Source: Galbitalea sp036271875
Lineage (GTDB): Bacteria; Actinomycetota; Actinomycetes; Actinomycetales; Microbacteriaceae
DNA length: 64,000 bases
Direction: 5' to 3'
Assembly: GCA_036271875.1 (NCBI GenBank)
Contig: DATAZU010000015.1
Location: forward strand, 186,001 to 250,000
In this document: piece by piece, positions 8,387 through 16,813 of the stretch
Layout of the letters: every line of letters begins with the position of its first letter
Position numbering within the stretch: the first letter of the stretch is position 1
Program-made: the position numbers and the translations under genes
Notes under the pieces: model-generated
Told to the model about the DNA's origin: nothing
What the model saw: only the letters and a program-made list of their open reading frames with translations
The model's database searches: none

Positions 8387-8998
8387 GTGTCAGCGCCAAG
8401 AGCCAGGGGCACGGCGACTGATCGCACGCAGTTGCGTGTCGGGCGCCTGATCAAGGCACACGGGCTCAAGGGAGCCCTCAAGGTCGAGCTCTACACGGAC
8501 GACCCTGACCGGCGATTCACGCCGGGCGCGACCTTTACCCTCCAGGTGCCGACCACGTCCGCGTGGCACGGTAAGACGCTCGAGCTGGTGGAGCTCCGCT
8601 GGTACAACACGCATCCGGTTGCCTTCTTCAAGGACGTGGGCGATCGCACCGCGGCCGAGAGCCTCGTCAAGGCGATTCTCTGGGTCGAACAGGACTCCGC
8701 CGAGCTTCCCGTCGAGGACGATGCCTGGTACGACCATCAGCTGGTTGGACTCGCCGTTATTCGTGACGGGGTTCGCGTGGGTACGGTGACCCGCATCGAC
8801 CACCTTCCCGCCCAGGATCTGTTGACCGTGAAGACCGATGGCGGCGAGGTGTTTGTCCCCTTCGTCAAGGCGATCGTGCCGACAGTTGATGTGAAGGCGG
8901 GGACGCTGACGGTGACGCCGCCACCGGGGCTGTTCGAAGAGATTCCCGACGACGACGCGGAGCCCTCGTCGGCCCCTGAGTCCCCGGTCGGCCCCTGA
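8387..8998 (+). CDS. rimM: ribosome maturation factor RimM
   Basis: 203 residues. The N-terminal beta-barrel (LRVGRLIKAHGLKGALKVELYTDDPDRRF) and the C-terminal PRC-barrel (WYDHQLVGLAVIRDGVRVGTVTRIDHLPAQDLLTVKT) are both clear. It assists assembly of the 30S head around S19. GTG start 2 nt after the khpA stop. The last dozen residues (SSAPESPVGP) are encoded by a tandem 19-bp repeat that also supplies the stop codon, so the C-terminus seems to have been rewritten by a repeat. trmD, usually next, is displaced to 13965. Confidence 0.93.
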   Translation: MSAPRARGTATDRTQLRVGRLIKAHGLKGALKVELYTDDPDRRFTPGATFTLQVPTTSAWHGKTLELVELRWYNTHPVAFFKDVGDRTAAESLVKAILWVEQDSAELPVEDDAWYDHQLVGLAVIRDGVRVGTVTRIDHLPAQDLLTVKTDGGEVFVPFVKAIVPTVDVKAGTLTVTPPPGLFEEIPDDDAEPSSAPESPVGP

Positions 8999-9036
8999 AT
9001 CCCCGGTCGGTCCCTGAGCCCGTCGAAGGGCCCGAG
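8968..9036. repeat. REP-like repeat with 19-bp tandem units at the rimM 3' end
   Basis: Two 19-bp units (8968-8986 and 8987-9005) and a 17-bp third (9006-9022) share GTCGG(C/T)CCCTGA and CCCCG, followed by GTCGAAGGGCCCGAG. Bases 9016-9036 (21 nt) occur perfectly inverted at 9246-9266 inside the next gene. A related sequence lies at 62368-62436 in glgB. Confidence 0.8.
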
Positions 9037-9111
9037 CCAAACGCGCGGTCGCAGGCATATCCGCGATTTCCCCTATGGCCCGCAGGCTCATCGCTGCGCC
9101 ATAGTCGGATC

Positions 9112-9579
9112 ATGGTCATCTCACAGCACAGCTCCAGCTCCGCTACGACGTTTCGCCGCGCCGTACTCCCGATCGTGCTGGCCTCGGTGGTCGCGCTCGG
9201 CCTCGCAGCCTGCACGAGTGCAGGCTCAGGAACGGCAGCGGGCGGCTCGGGCCCTTCGACGGGCTCCGGTACCGGTGCTGCGACGGCGACGTTCAGCGGT
9301 TCCGAGTCCGGCACCGCGGCGATAAACCTCTGCGCGTCGAGCGGCTCGTTTTCGATCTTCGTCACTGTCGCGGGCACAAATACGAAGCTGCCCGGTGTCG
9401 TCAGTGCGACCAGCATGGACTTCGACGGCAAGGACTCCATCTACACGATCGACAAGACCGGCCCGCTTCCCCAGGTCTCCAGCGGCGGCAATTCGGTGAC
9501 GCTCGACGGAGTCGTGCTCAAGAGTGTGATCGACTCATCGAAGAAGGTCACGTTCGCGGGCAAGGTCACCTGCCCATAG
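9112..9579 (+). CDS. small lipoprotein
   Basis: 155 residues. A signal peptide with basic N-region (FRR), a hydrophobic core and the lipobox LGLAAC predicts lipid attachment at Cys near residue 34. A Gly/Ser/Thr linker follows; its GPSTGSGTG part is encoded by a copy of the REP-like repeat (9246-9266). The rest is a beta-rich domain with two cysteines (NLCASSG, VTCP), reminiscent of the actinobacterial LpqH family of small lipoproteins; this resemblance is by eye only. A CATAGT box lies 6 nt before the ATG. It is one of three genes lying between rimM and trmD. Confidence 0.75.
   Translation: MVISQHSSSSATTFRRAVLPIVLASVVALGLAACTSAGSGTAAGGSGPSTGSGTGAATATFSGSESGTAAINLCASSGSFSIFVTVAGTNTKLPGVVSATSMDFDGKDSIYTIDKTGPLPQVSSGGNSVTLDGVVLKSVIDSSKKVTFAGKVTCP
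9246..9266. repeat. REP-like repeat inside the lipoprotein gene
   Basis: A 21-nt exact inverted copy of 9016-9036, in frame in the Gly/Ser linker after the lipobox. Confidence 0.8.
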
Positions 9580-9651
9580 CCCCCGTGCGGCACGATGCGC
9601 CGTCGTCAGCTTCCGCGCCCTATGCTTTGGGCAAACCCGCGGGAGAAGCTT

Positions 9652-10341
9652 GTGAGTTCTGATTCGGTGCCGGACGGCGTACTGGCGCGCGTGCCATTGC
9701 TGTCATCGCTGCCGCAGTCGGCGCTGTCCGAACTGGCGGTCGCTTCGAGCCTGGCCATCTTCGCGAAAGGCGAGGTGCTTTTCGTCGAGGGCGACGTATC
9801 CAGCCGGATGTTCGTCGTGCTGTCCGGGCGCATCCGGATTTTCCGCAATTCGGCGCGTGGCGCCGAGCTCGTGCTGTCGAATGCTGGACCGGGAGAGAGC
9901 ATCGGCGAGCTCTCGGTCATCGACAGACTGCCGCGATCGGCGAGTGCTGCAGCGCTGGAGCGGTCCCGAGTACTCGTGGTGCAGGCCGACCGATTGCGCG
10001 AGGTGCTTTCTCGGCATCCGGCGGCGATGCTCGCAATGGCCACCCAACTGGCCGTGACGGTTCGGCGGCTTACCGGCACGACATCCGACTTCATCTTTCT
10101 TGACCTGCCGCATCGTCTGGTCAAGTACCTGCTGTCACTCGTGGAGACGAGAGGCGGTGCGCCGGAACGGAACGGCGCGACCGTCGTCCTCCCGGCGAGT
10201 CAATCGGGCATTGCGGCCCAGCTGGGCGTGACTCGCCAGTCACTCAACCAGGCCCTGGGGGTCCTTGCTCAGGAAGGCCTGATCGTGGTCGACGGTCGCG
10301 CTGTTCGCTTGCTCAACCTCGAATCGCTAGAGGGGTACTAG
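9652..10341 (+). CDS. Crp/Fnr-family transcriptional regulator
   Basis: 229 residues. A cNMP-binding beta-barrel (about 12-125: FAKGEVLFVEGDVSSRMFVVLSG, GPGESIGELSVIDRLPRSASA) and a C-terminal winged helix (about 165-215: QSGIAAQLGVTRQSLNQALG). The GELSxxDxxPRSA phosphate-binding cassette is well preserved, so cAMP or cGMP binding is plausible; there is no Fnr-type cysteine cluster. The GTG at 9652 is preferred because GGGAGAAG lies just upstream and a TATGCT -10 box (9621-9626) gives a leader of about 20 nt. It faces a class III cyclase gene across a hairpin, suggesting a second-messenger pair. Confidence 0.85.
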   Translation: MSSDSVPDGVLARVPLLSSLPQSALSELAVASSLAIFAKGEVLFVEGDVSSRMFVVLSGRIRIFRNSARGAELVLSNAGPGESIGELSVIDRLPRSASAAALERSRVLVVQADRLREVLSRHPAAMLAMATQLAVTVRRLTGTTSDFIFLDLPHRLVKYLLSLVETRGGAPERNGATVVLPASQSGIAAQLGVTRQSLNQALGVLAQEGLIVVDGRAVRLLNLESLEGY

Positions 10342-10476
10342 CGAGATTCACCGCGGGCGCGGACAGGGTCAAGCAGATCGGGTAACGCGACGATTGCGTT
10401 CGAAAGGAGAAACTATCGGACCTCGACTCCTTCTCCATCGATTCGCGCCCTAGCGACGCGCAGCCCGACTACCCGT

Positions 10477-10520
10477 GGCCGTCGGCGTTGGAGAGGCTCC
10501 AGCGGGTGACGCCGACGGCC
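10477..10520. terminator. hairpin between the convergent crp-like and cyclase genes
   Basis: Perfect 12-bp arms (10477-10488, 10509-10520) with a smaller GGAG/CTCC helix in the loop. It lies in the 254-nt gap 10342-10595 between the two convergent stops. The rest of the gap shows no gene. Confidence 0.6.
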
Positions 10521-10595
10521 GAGCAGGGGACGTTCGTTGTGCGGGTATTTCGTGTTGCGAGACAAACGGTATGTCCCCGGCCCCTTTGGGCGCTG

Positions 10596-13500
10596 TCAGC
10601 TAGCGGACAGTTCTGCCAGATCGTCCAGGCCAAGTCGCCGACGGAGTCCAAGAGCACCGCACTCAGTGAGCACAACGGCCGCCTCGCGTCGCAGGGCATC
10701 AGCCTCCGAGACGCGGTCGCTCGCATCCAACAGGGCAGCCAGGGTGACCAGTACACGGCAGCGGTCCGGTACGAGGCCGACGGAGCGCAGTTCGTCCAGG
10801 CTGGTCCGAAGTGCGCGCTCGACCTCCCGTGGATCTGCTCCCCGGGTTGGGTCGAGGGCATCGAGTATCGCTCGAATGCGATTCACCTGGATGATCGTGA
10901 CCCGATCTTCTGGAACATCCGTTGGCTCGGGGGCATACTCCAGCATGGATGCCGCCCCAGTGAAATCTCCGGCCTCGAGATTGAAGTCGGCGCCTCTCGG
11001 CCACATCGTTGGTAGGGCGTCCGCGAATCCGGTCGCCTCAAACTCGATGGCGCACGCCTCTCGCGCAAGGCGAGCGCGCTCCGGCAGCCCATCGACGGCG
11101 GCAAGCGTCGCGAGTGCATTGGTGACAACCCGCAGTTGCTCGGGGTCCGCGTCTGCGACCGCTCGCACCTGCGGATAGACGGTCGGATCGTTGGGGAGGC
11201 CAGCCAGATCCCTGGCCCAGGCGATCGCCTGCAACAACTCAACCCACTCGGGCAGGCTGTCCGTTTTGCGCAGGCTGAACGCCTCCTCGCTGATCGCTGC
11301 GAGCTCGAGCGCCGCCGCTGTGCGCCCGGTGAGGGTGAGGTATTCGAGTTGGGCGGCGAGCGGGAAAGCCTGCTGCACTCCGCGGCCCCATTGCCAGTTG
11401 ATTTCGATGACCTCTTCGAGCATGGCGATCGCCCGTGGGAAATCGCCTCTTCTCGCCTCATCCAGAGCGAGGTTATTGAGCGACCAGGCAAGCTGCTGGG
11501 TCAGGCCGCTTTCCCGCGCCAGGCGGGCGGCTTCCTCGTGGATGAGACGGCCGATGCGGTTGAGTCCGCGATCCGCGACCGCAATGCCGTACTGGTTCAG
11601 GGTCGTGTGGATGAGGATCGGATTGAGCGTCGCCTCGGCATAAACGAGTGCGCGTTCCGCCCACCGGGTCGCTATTTCCGCACCTCGAGGTTGCTCGAAG
11701 GCCACCCGACCCTGGATGGTCGCCCACCGGGCCGCGAGTGCGGTGGGGATTGGCCCATCCGGCAGCTCCGGCCATTCCGCGAGGATTGCAATGGCTTCGG
11801 ACATCCGTCCCTGGGCCTGGTTTGTTCTGGCGAGATCAATCGCGGCGTGCAGACGATGCTCGGTCAGATCGCAGGTAACCGCTTCGACATACGTTCGCGC
11901 GCGGGAGAACTCGGAGCGCAGGATCGCGATGTCGGCCGCGCTCAGGCGCAGCGCATCCTGTCGTTCCGGATCCGTTGCGGTCGCGATGGCCAGATCGTAG
12001 TTTCGCAACGCGATGTCGAATGCCGCGGTCCGTTCCGCGCGGGCCGCCGCCGCGGCGAGCCACTCGGTGAGGTCGAGATTGGTCGGCGCCGAGTCATCCA
12101 GTGATCGAGCGCGCAGAAGGTGCTCGACGATGAGTCCGGAGTCGGCGGCAGATTCGCTAAGAACCTCGGCGGCGCGCAGGTGAAGTCGGGCCCGCTCCTG
12201 CCTGGACAGCGACTCGTACGCGACCTGTTGCACGAGCGCCTGGACGAAGTGGTGTTGCCCGGCTTCGCCAGACAGGAACTCTGTCGGCGCGCGGAGGAGA
12301 TCCTTGTCAACGAGTCGTGAGATGCCTTGCGCGGTGGTTTCGATGGGCGCGTCCAGCAGGCGGGCGAGCTGAGTTGCCGTGAATGAGAGACCGAACACGG
12401 ACGCGCGCTGGAGCATGCCGCGATCCCCCGCTTCGAGCGACTCGAGACGACTCATCACTACCCCCGTGAGGGACGGCGTCGTTCTGCTCGGGCTGAGCGT
12501 GCCGGACAACGAGCGATGACCGCCGTCAACGACGACCTCACCGCGGTCGATCATGCCGCGGACAACCTCGATGGCATACAGCGGCAAACCACCCGCACCG
12601 GCGACTAGATCGCTCAGCAGGTCATCCGGGATGTCGTCGACGAGTTTCTCGACCAGCTCGGTCATCCCGGTCCTGCTCAGCCCTTCGAGGCCGATCATGG
12701 CCGAACCGCGGGTTGACAGGAGCGACGGCCGCGATCTGAGCAACTCGGGACGGGCGAGCAGCACCACGAGCATCCGAGACCCGACATTGGCGACCAGGTA
12801 TTCGACGAATGCGAGCAGCAGTTCGTCGGCGAAATTGGCGTCGTCCAGTACCCAGACCACGATGTCGCCCTCGGCTCCGAGCGCCGCAAACCATGCCGTC
12901 CATGCCACGAACAGGTCCTGTTGGCCGACGTCGTAATCGCCAATTCCGAGCAGGACCGCGAGAGCGGAGCGCACCTGTGACCGGCGAGCGGCATCGGGGA
13001 AGAACTCGCGGAGGTGGGCGTCGAGGTGCTCTCCGAGCTGTTCCAAGTTGTCGTCCGTCACGCCCATGCGGCCACGCACGGCCGATTCGAGCGCCCCGTA
13101 TGGTGTGCCGACATCCAGGGCGGAAGCACGGGAGGCGTGCCAGCGGATGTTCTGATCGAGCCCGTCGGCGTAGCTGAGCAACTCGCGGCCGAGCCGGCTC
13201 TTGCCCGTGCCCGATTCGCCGGAGATGACGAGAAGGCGCCCACGCTCGCCCTCGATGGTTGCCTGCAGCGCGTCTTTAGTGGCGGAAAGCTCGCGACGGT
13301 ACCCGACCAGGGGAACATCGAGTTCGTCGACCCGACCGAGGCCGCCGCGTCCGCCAACAACGGCTCGGGCGGCGTGCAGGATTTCGCTCCTGTTTCGTCC
13401 CTTGACCGAGTGCTCGCCGCGGGGTTCGAACTCGATCGCCCTGGCCGCGGCATCCCGTGTCGCCTGATCGGTCCACACCTCGCCCTCGGTCGCAATTTGC

Positions 13501-13883
13501 TGGATGCGCGAGGCCAGGTTCACGACATCGCCGGCGATTAGGCTCTCGCCTGAGCCAACGGCAACGGTGCCGGTGGTGATTCCAACGCGCATCGGGAGTT
13601 CGATGGTGTCGAGAAGTTCGATGCCAGCGCGCACGGCGCCCTCGGCAGCGTCCTCGTCTGCACGCGGGTAACCCCACACCGCCATGACCGCGTCGCCGAT
13701 GAACTTCTCGAGTGTTCCTCCGTACCGTTCGACGATCTTGCGGCAGGTCGCAAAGTACTCGTCGAGCAGCGCTCGGACGTTTTCGGCGTCCCGGGTCTCG
13801 GCGAGTGTTGTGAAGTTGACCAGGTCGGCGAACAGCACGGAAACGACACGCAACTCGATGGTCGAACCCGCGCGCTCTGCCAC
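10596..13883 (-). CDS. class III adenylate/guanylate cyclase fused to AAA-type ATPase and TPR-like region
   Basis: 1095 residues. The N-terminal class III cyclase domain (about 10-170) keeps the metal aspartates D20 (FADLVNF) and D64 (FIGDAVMAVWG), Lys60 as a likely adenine-selecting residue, and the N122/R126 pair of VNLASRIQQ. An ATPase domain follows (P-loop SGESGTGKS near 221-229, Walker B-like VVWVLDDANF), then about 600 residues of alpha-helical, TPR-like repeats. This matches LuxR-like/AfsR-like STAND regulators with a cyclase head. Predicted product is cAMP from ATP, gated by the ATPase/TPR part. The GTG at 13883 is chosen for GAGAAGGGA upstream and because the frame above it lies antisense in trmD. 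Its promoter region is shared with trmD. Confidence 0.88.
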   Translation of the reverse strand: MAERAGSTIELRVVSVLFADLVNFTTLAETRDAENVRALLDEYFATCRKIVERYGGTLEKFIGDAVMAVWGYPRADEDAAEGAVRAGIELLDTIELPMRVGITTGTVAVGSGESLIAGDVVNLASRIQQIATEGEVWTDQATRDAAARAIEFEPRGEHSVKGRNRSEILHAARAVVGGRGGLGRVDELDVPLVGYRRELSATKDALQATIEGERGRLLVISGESGTGKSRLGRELLSYADGLDQNIRWHASRASALDVGTPYGALESAVRGRMGVTDDNLEQLGEHLDAHLREFFPDAARRSQVRSALAVLLGIGDYDVGQQDLFVAWTAWFAALGAEGDIVVWVLDDANFADELLLAFVEYLVANVGSRMLVVLLARPELLRSRPSLLSTRGSAMIGLEGLSRTGMTELVEKLVDDIPDDLLSDLVAGAGGLPLYAIEVVRGMIDRGEVVVDGGHRSLSGTLSPSRTTPSLTGVVMSRLESLEAGDRGMLQRASVFGLSFTATQLARLLDAPIETTAQGISRLVDKDLLRAPTEFLSGEAGQHHFVQALVQQVAYESLSRQERARLHLRAAEVLSESAADSGLIVEHLLRARSLDDSAPTNLDLTEWLAAAAARAERTAAFDIALRNYDLAIATATDPERQDALRLSAADIAILRSEFSRARTYVEAVTCDLTEHRLHAAIDLARTNQAQGRMSEAIAILAEWPELPDGPIPTALAARWATIQGRVAFEQPRGAEIATRWAERALVYAEATLNPILIHTTLNQYGIAVADRGLNRIGRLIHEEAARLARESGLTQQLAWSLNNLALDEARRGDFPRAIAMLEEVIEINWQWGRGVQQAFPLAAQLEYLTLTGRTAAALELAAISEEAFSLRKTDSLPEWVELLQAIAWARDLAGLPNDPTVYPQVRAVADADPEQLRVVTNALATLAAVDGLPERARLAREACAIEFEATGFADALPTMWPRGADFNLEAGDFTGAASMLEYAPEPTDVPEDRVTIIQVNRIRAILDALDPTRGADPREVERALRTSLDELRSVGLVPDRCRVLVTLAALLDASDRVSEADALRREAAVVLTECGALGLRRRLGLDDLAELSAS

Positions 13884-13952
13884 TGCATGATCCCTTCTCG
13901 AAGGACAGTATCGCAGGAGCAATAGGCCGCCGGCCGCCAGAAATCCGGCGGC

Positions 13953-13964
13953 TACGCTGGTCGG
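13953..13964 (+). promoter_or_regulatory. trmD -10 box, leaderless type
   Basis: TACGCT (13953-13958), 6-nt gap, ATG at 13965. It gives trmD its own promoter, needed because the gene is cut off from rimM. Confidence 0.5.
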
Positions 13965-14639
13965 ATGCGCATCGACATCGTGACGATCTTCCCGGAGTTC
14001 TTCTCCGTGCTCGATCTGTCGCTGCTCGGCAGGGCGAGGCAGGGCGGACTGCTCGACCTGACGGTGCACGACCTGCGCGACTTCACGCACGATCGGCATC
14101 GCACCGTCGATGACACCCCGTATGGCGGGGGAGCCGGAATGGTCATGAAGCCGGAGCCGTGGGGTGAGGCCTTCGACAGCATCCTCGACCCGGACTCGAC
14201 CGTCGTGTTTCCGTCTCCTGCGGGGGAACCGTTCACGCAGGCGCTCGCGCGTGAACTGGCAGCTGCTCCGCATCTGGTGTTCGCCTGCGGTCGTTACGAG
14301 GGTATCGACCAACGCGTCGTCGAGGACGCGGCATCCCGAGCAAGAATGCGCGAGATCAGCCTCGGTGACTATGTGCTCAACGGCGGTGAGGTTGCGGCCA
14401 TGGCGATGATCGAGGCCGTCGGGCGCCTTATCCCCGGCGTGATTGGCAATCCCGAGAGCCTGACCGAGGAGAGCCACGAGGATGGACTGCTCGAGTACCC
14501 GAGCTACACCAAGCCGGCCGAGTGGAGAGGCCTGGCGGTACCGCCAGTACTACTGAGCGGTAACCACGCTGCTATCGCGCAGTGGCGTCACGAACAGCAA
14601 CTCGAGCGCACGCGGCGCATCCGTCCCGACCTGCTCTAA
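13965..14639 (+). CDS. trmD: tRNA (guanine(37)-N1)-methyltransferase TrmD
   Basis: Methylates G37 next to the anticodon of tRNAs reading CNN/GGN codons, preventing +1 frameshifts. 224 residues. The SPOUT fold with the deep-knot SAM-binding loops is visible: VFACGRYEGIDQRV, then EISLGDYVLNGGEVAAM and IPGVIGNPESLTEESH. The N-terminal MRIDIVTIFPEFF and DDTPYGGGAGMVMKPEP are also family-typical. Leaderless-type start at 13965. It converges on map, with a 64-bp hairpin between them. Confidence 0.96.
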   Translation: MRIDIVTIFPEFFSVLDLSLLGRARQGGLLDLTVHDLRDFTHDRHRTVDDTPYGGGAGMVMKPEPWGEAFDSILDPDSTVVFPSPAGEPFTQALARELAAAPHLVFACGRYEGIDQRVVEDAASRARMREISLGDYVLNGGEVAAMAMIEAVGRLIPGVIGNPESLTEESHEDGLLEYPSYTKPAEWRGLAVPPVLLSGNHAAIAQWRHEQQLERTRRIRPDLL

Positions 14640-14643
14640 AAGC

Positions 14644-14707
14644 CCGTGAGAGGTCCCAATCGACCCATCCGGAGGCCGGTTTATGGGTCGATTGGGACCT
14701 CTCACGG
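14644..14707. terminator. bidirectional hairpin between trmD and map
   Basis: Perfect 24-bp arms (14644-14667 and 14684-14707) with a 16-nt loop, between convergent genes. The right arm contains the map stop codon (14702-14704). The arm ends (CCGTGAGAGG) resemble those of the palindrome after ftsY. Confidence 0.85.
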
Positions 14708-15469
14708 AGTTTTGGTGAGCACGAGGGGCGCGCCATCCGTGATCGCGATCGTGTGTTCGAAGTGCGCCGCTCGGGATCCGTCTACGCTGCGCAGGGTCCA
14801 GCCGTCCCTGTCGGTGTATATCCGGTCCGTTCCGAGCATGAACCACGGCTCGATCGCAAAGACGAGTCCAGCGCGCAGCGGAATACCGCGCTTGGCGCGC
14901 CCGTCGTTCGGTACATGGGGATCGCCGTGCATTTCGCGTCCGACGCCGTGTCCGCCGAACTCGAGGTTCACCTTCAGGCCGGCCGCGTGGGCAACGGCGC
15001 CGATCGCCGCCGAGATGTCGCCCATCTTGTTTCCCGGGACCGCCTGCGCGATCCCGGCCTCGAGCGCCCGACGAGTGACGTCCACGAGCGTGACATCCTC
15101 GGGTCTTGGCGTTCCGACGATTACGGTGCGAGCGGAATCGGCGACCCAGCCATCAAGGGATGCCGCGAAGTCCAACGAAACGACGTCGCCATCCTGAAGC
15201 CTGTAGCTGAAGGGGAGACCGTGCAACGCGGCGTCGTTGACCGAGATGCAGATGTATTTGCCGAACTTGGACCCGCCGAAAGAGGGGTGGTAGTCGACGT
15301 AGCTGCTGATGGCGCCAGCGCGCTTGATCATGTCGCCGGCAAGCCGATCCAGGTCGAGGATGTTCATCCCGACCTTCGCGGCAGCGCAGGTCGCCTCGAC
15401 GACACTCGCGACAAACACTCCAGCTGGCCGCATTTCCTCGACCTCGGCCGGGGTACGAATCTCAATCAC
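14702..15469 (-). CDS. map: type I methionine aminopeptidase
   Basis: Removes the initiator methionine from nascent proteins; a dinuclear metalloenzyme of pita-bread fold. 255 residues. Metal ligands can be placed in LDFAASLDGW (Asp), ADSARTVIVG (Asp), FGGHGVGREMH (His), FAIEPWF (Glu) and a C-terminal Glu in AHFEHTIAI. The GTG at 15469 (VIEIRTPAEVEEMRPAG) is chosen; no better start lies upstream because the TetR gene ends only 13 nt before it. The same-strand TetR gene and map are likely one transcript. Confidence 0.93.
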   Translation of the reverse strand: MIEIRTPAEVEEMRPAGVFVASVVEATCAAAKVGMNILDLDRLAGDMIKRAGAISSYVDYHPSFGGSKFGKYICISVNDAALHGLPFSYRLQDGDVVSLDFAASLDGWVADSARTVIVGTPRPEDVTLVDVTRRALEAGIAQAVPGNKMGDISAAIGAVAHAAGLKVNLEFGGHGVGREMHGDPHVPNDGRAKRGIPLRAGLVFAIEPWFMLGTDRIYTDRDGWTLRSVDGSRAAHFEHTIAITDGAPLVLTKTP

Positions 15470-15482
15470 GGGATCAAGTCCA

Positions 15483-16130
15483 TCACAGGCTGTCGGGCCA
15501 CACGTCCGAATCGCGCAGATAGCCGTTCGACAGCGTCCTCGCTGCGTCGATGAATTGCTGGTCGCCCTGCTTGTCGAGCAGGAAGGCACGCTGCAGCAGG
15601 GCATCCCCAACCTCGATGGCAACTTCGATATCGAACAGGATCTCGTCGTTCGGAGTGAACCCGTATTTCTCCGAGAGCAGCCCGACGAGCGCCCGCGCCA
15701 GCACTCCGTTATTGCTGAATTCCGGTTCGAGGAATCGATCGTCGATGATGTCGCCGAACCGCAGGGCGCGGAACCCGGGCTCCGATCGGTTGAACTCGAT
15801 GAAGGTGTCGATCGCGATGTCGACCGTCTGGCGCCACTCGACCGCATCCGACCCCAGGGTGTCGTAGATCGCTTCGGTGAATCGGGCGAGATTCCGCGCC
15901 GCGAGCGCGCGAAGCAGCGACTGGATGTTCGGAAAGTACCGATACACAACGCCAACCGACGACCCGCTTCGCGTGGCGACGTCGCTCGTGGTGAGGGCGT
16001 CGATGCCCTCATGGTCGATGAGATCGGCCGCGGTATCGAGCAGGTGGGCGACGCGCTGTGCGCTGCGCTGCTGAACGGGCTCGGTTCTGATCGATGCCTG
16101 GATCCCCGGTGGTTCTTGCTGCTCGGTCAT
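15483..16130 (-). CDS. TetR/AcrR-family transcriptional regulator
   Basis: 215 residues. The N-terminal helix-turn-helix (about 20-65: RVAHLLDTAADLIDHEGID, TTSDVATRSGSSVGVVYRYFPNIQSLLRAL) is classical TetR. The remaining alpha-helical domain would bind a small ligand, unknown. It lies upstream of map on the same strand and is divergent from rplS with a 180-nt intergenic region, so it may regulate itself, map or rplS. No operator could be assigned with confidence. Confidence 0.88.
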   Translation of the reverse strand: MTEQQEPPGIQASIRTEPVQQRSAQRVAHLLDTAADLIDHEGIDALTTSDVATRSGSSVGVVYRYFPNIQSLLRALAARNLARFTEAIYDTLGSDAVEWRQTVDIAIDTFIEFNRSEPGFRALRFGDIIDDRFLEPEFSNNGVLARALVGLLSEKYGFTPNDEILFDIEVAIEVGDALLQRAFLLDKQGDQQFIDAARTLSNGYLRDSDVWPDSL

Positions 16131-16135
16131 GGGCG

Positions 16136-16165
16136 TTGGCGGCTTTCGCTAGTTTGTGGCAGAAT
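16136..16165 (+). promoter_or_regulatory. putative rplS promoter
   Basis: TTGGCG (16136-16141), 18-nt spacer, CAGAAT (16160-16165). The context TGGCAGAAT recurs upstream of rpsP (TGGCAGAAT at 7375-7383), suggesting a common type of ribosomal-protein promoter. The leader would be about 140 nt. Confidence 0.45.
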
Positions 16166-16196
16166 TACCCCTCGTGCCCTGTCCCGGCTCTGCCAC
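16156..16196 (+). promoter_or_regulatory. hairpin at the start of the rplS leader
   Basis: 8-bp arms GTGGCAGA (16156-16163) and TCTGCCAC (16189-16196). The left arm overlaps the proposed -10 box, so the pair is either an operator or a coincidence; if the promoter lies further upstream it could be part of an L19-type autoregulatory leader. Confidence 0.3.
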
Positions 16197-16310
16197 AGGG
16201 GAGCTTGACACTGCGCCGACATCGTTCGGATGCGGGCGGGGGCACAGTCCATTTTCTTGAAGTACTTAGACCGTAATCGACCCGTGGCGATTGCAGAGAG
16301 CGAATTTGCC

Positions 16311-16661
16311 ATGAGCCACCTCCTAGCCGGAGTGGATGCAGCATCCCTCCGCACCGACGTTCCCGACTTCCGTCCCGGTGACAACGTCAAGGTGCACGTC
16401 AACATCATTGAAGGCACGCGCTCGCGTATTCAGATCTTCCAGGGTGTCGTCATCCGTCGCCAGGGCGACAGCGTTCGCGAGACCTTCACGGTTCGCAAGG
16501 TCAGCTTCCAGATCGGGGTCGAGCGGACGTTCCCGGTGCACTCTCCGGTGATCGATCACATCGAGATTGTCACTCGCGGCGACGTTCGTCGTGCGAAGCT
16601 CTACTACCTGCGCGACCTGCGTGGCAAGAAGGCCAAGATCAAAGAGAAGCGCGACGCGTAG
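16311..16661 (+). CDS. rplS: 50S ribosomal protein L19
   Basis: 116 residues, the normal L19 length. It shows DAASLRTDVPDFRPGD at the N-terminus, GTRSRIQIFQGVVIRRQGD, and the C-terminal YYLRDLRGKKAKIKE. L19 sits at the 30S-50S interface. The ATG at 16311 (MSHLLAGVD) is chosen over an upstream in-frame ATG because it aligns with the normal L19 N-terminus and has GAGAG upstream. It is separated from trmD by map and a TetR gene on the other strand, a rearrangement of the usual rimM-trmD-rplS order. Confidence 0.95.
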   Translation: MSHLLAGVDAASLRTDVPDFRPGDNVKVHVNIIEGTRSRIQIFQGVVIRRQGDSVRETFTVRKVSFQIGVERTFPVHSPVIDHIEIVTRGDVRRAKLYYLRDLRGKKAKIKEKRDA

Positions 16662-16707
16662 AGCGTACAAATCGAATCGCTTTACCCAGCGATTCACGAG
16701 TTTTCCC

Positions 16708-16742
16708 GAAGCTCCCGCCACCTATAGTTGGTCGGGAGCTTC
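16708..16742 (+). terminator. hairpin terminator after rplS
   Basis: 10-bp arms GAAGCTCCCG / CGGGAGCTTC (16708-16717, 16733-16742). The loop contains TATAGT (16723-16728), which could double as a -10 box for lepB about 86 nt downstream. Confidence 0.55.
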
Positions 16743-16813
16743 CGGGTTTAACTGGCGCTTCGACCCGGGCCAACTCGGCTAACGCGACAGCTGGTCGCAC
16801 GAAAAGAAACTTC

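Noticed and set aside
9009..9036. Possible rimM terminator
   Set aside because: Repeat copy without a self-complementary stem; better explained as the REP-like element.
13884..14477. Upstream extension of the cyclase frame
   Set aside because: It lies antisense within trmD and has no cyclase-like sequence; the GTG at 13883 has a ribosome-binding site.
15470..16012. Longer frame fused in front of map
   Set aside because: Out of frame with the TetR gene that occupies this stretch; map has its own GTG at 15469.
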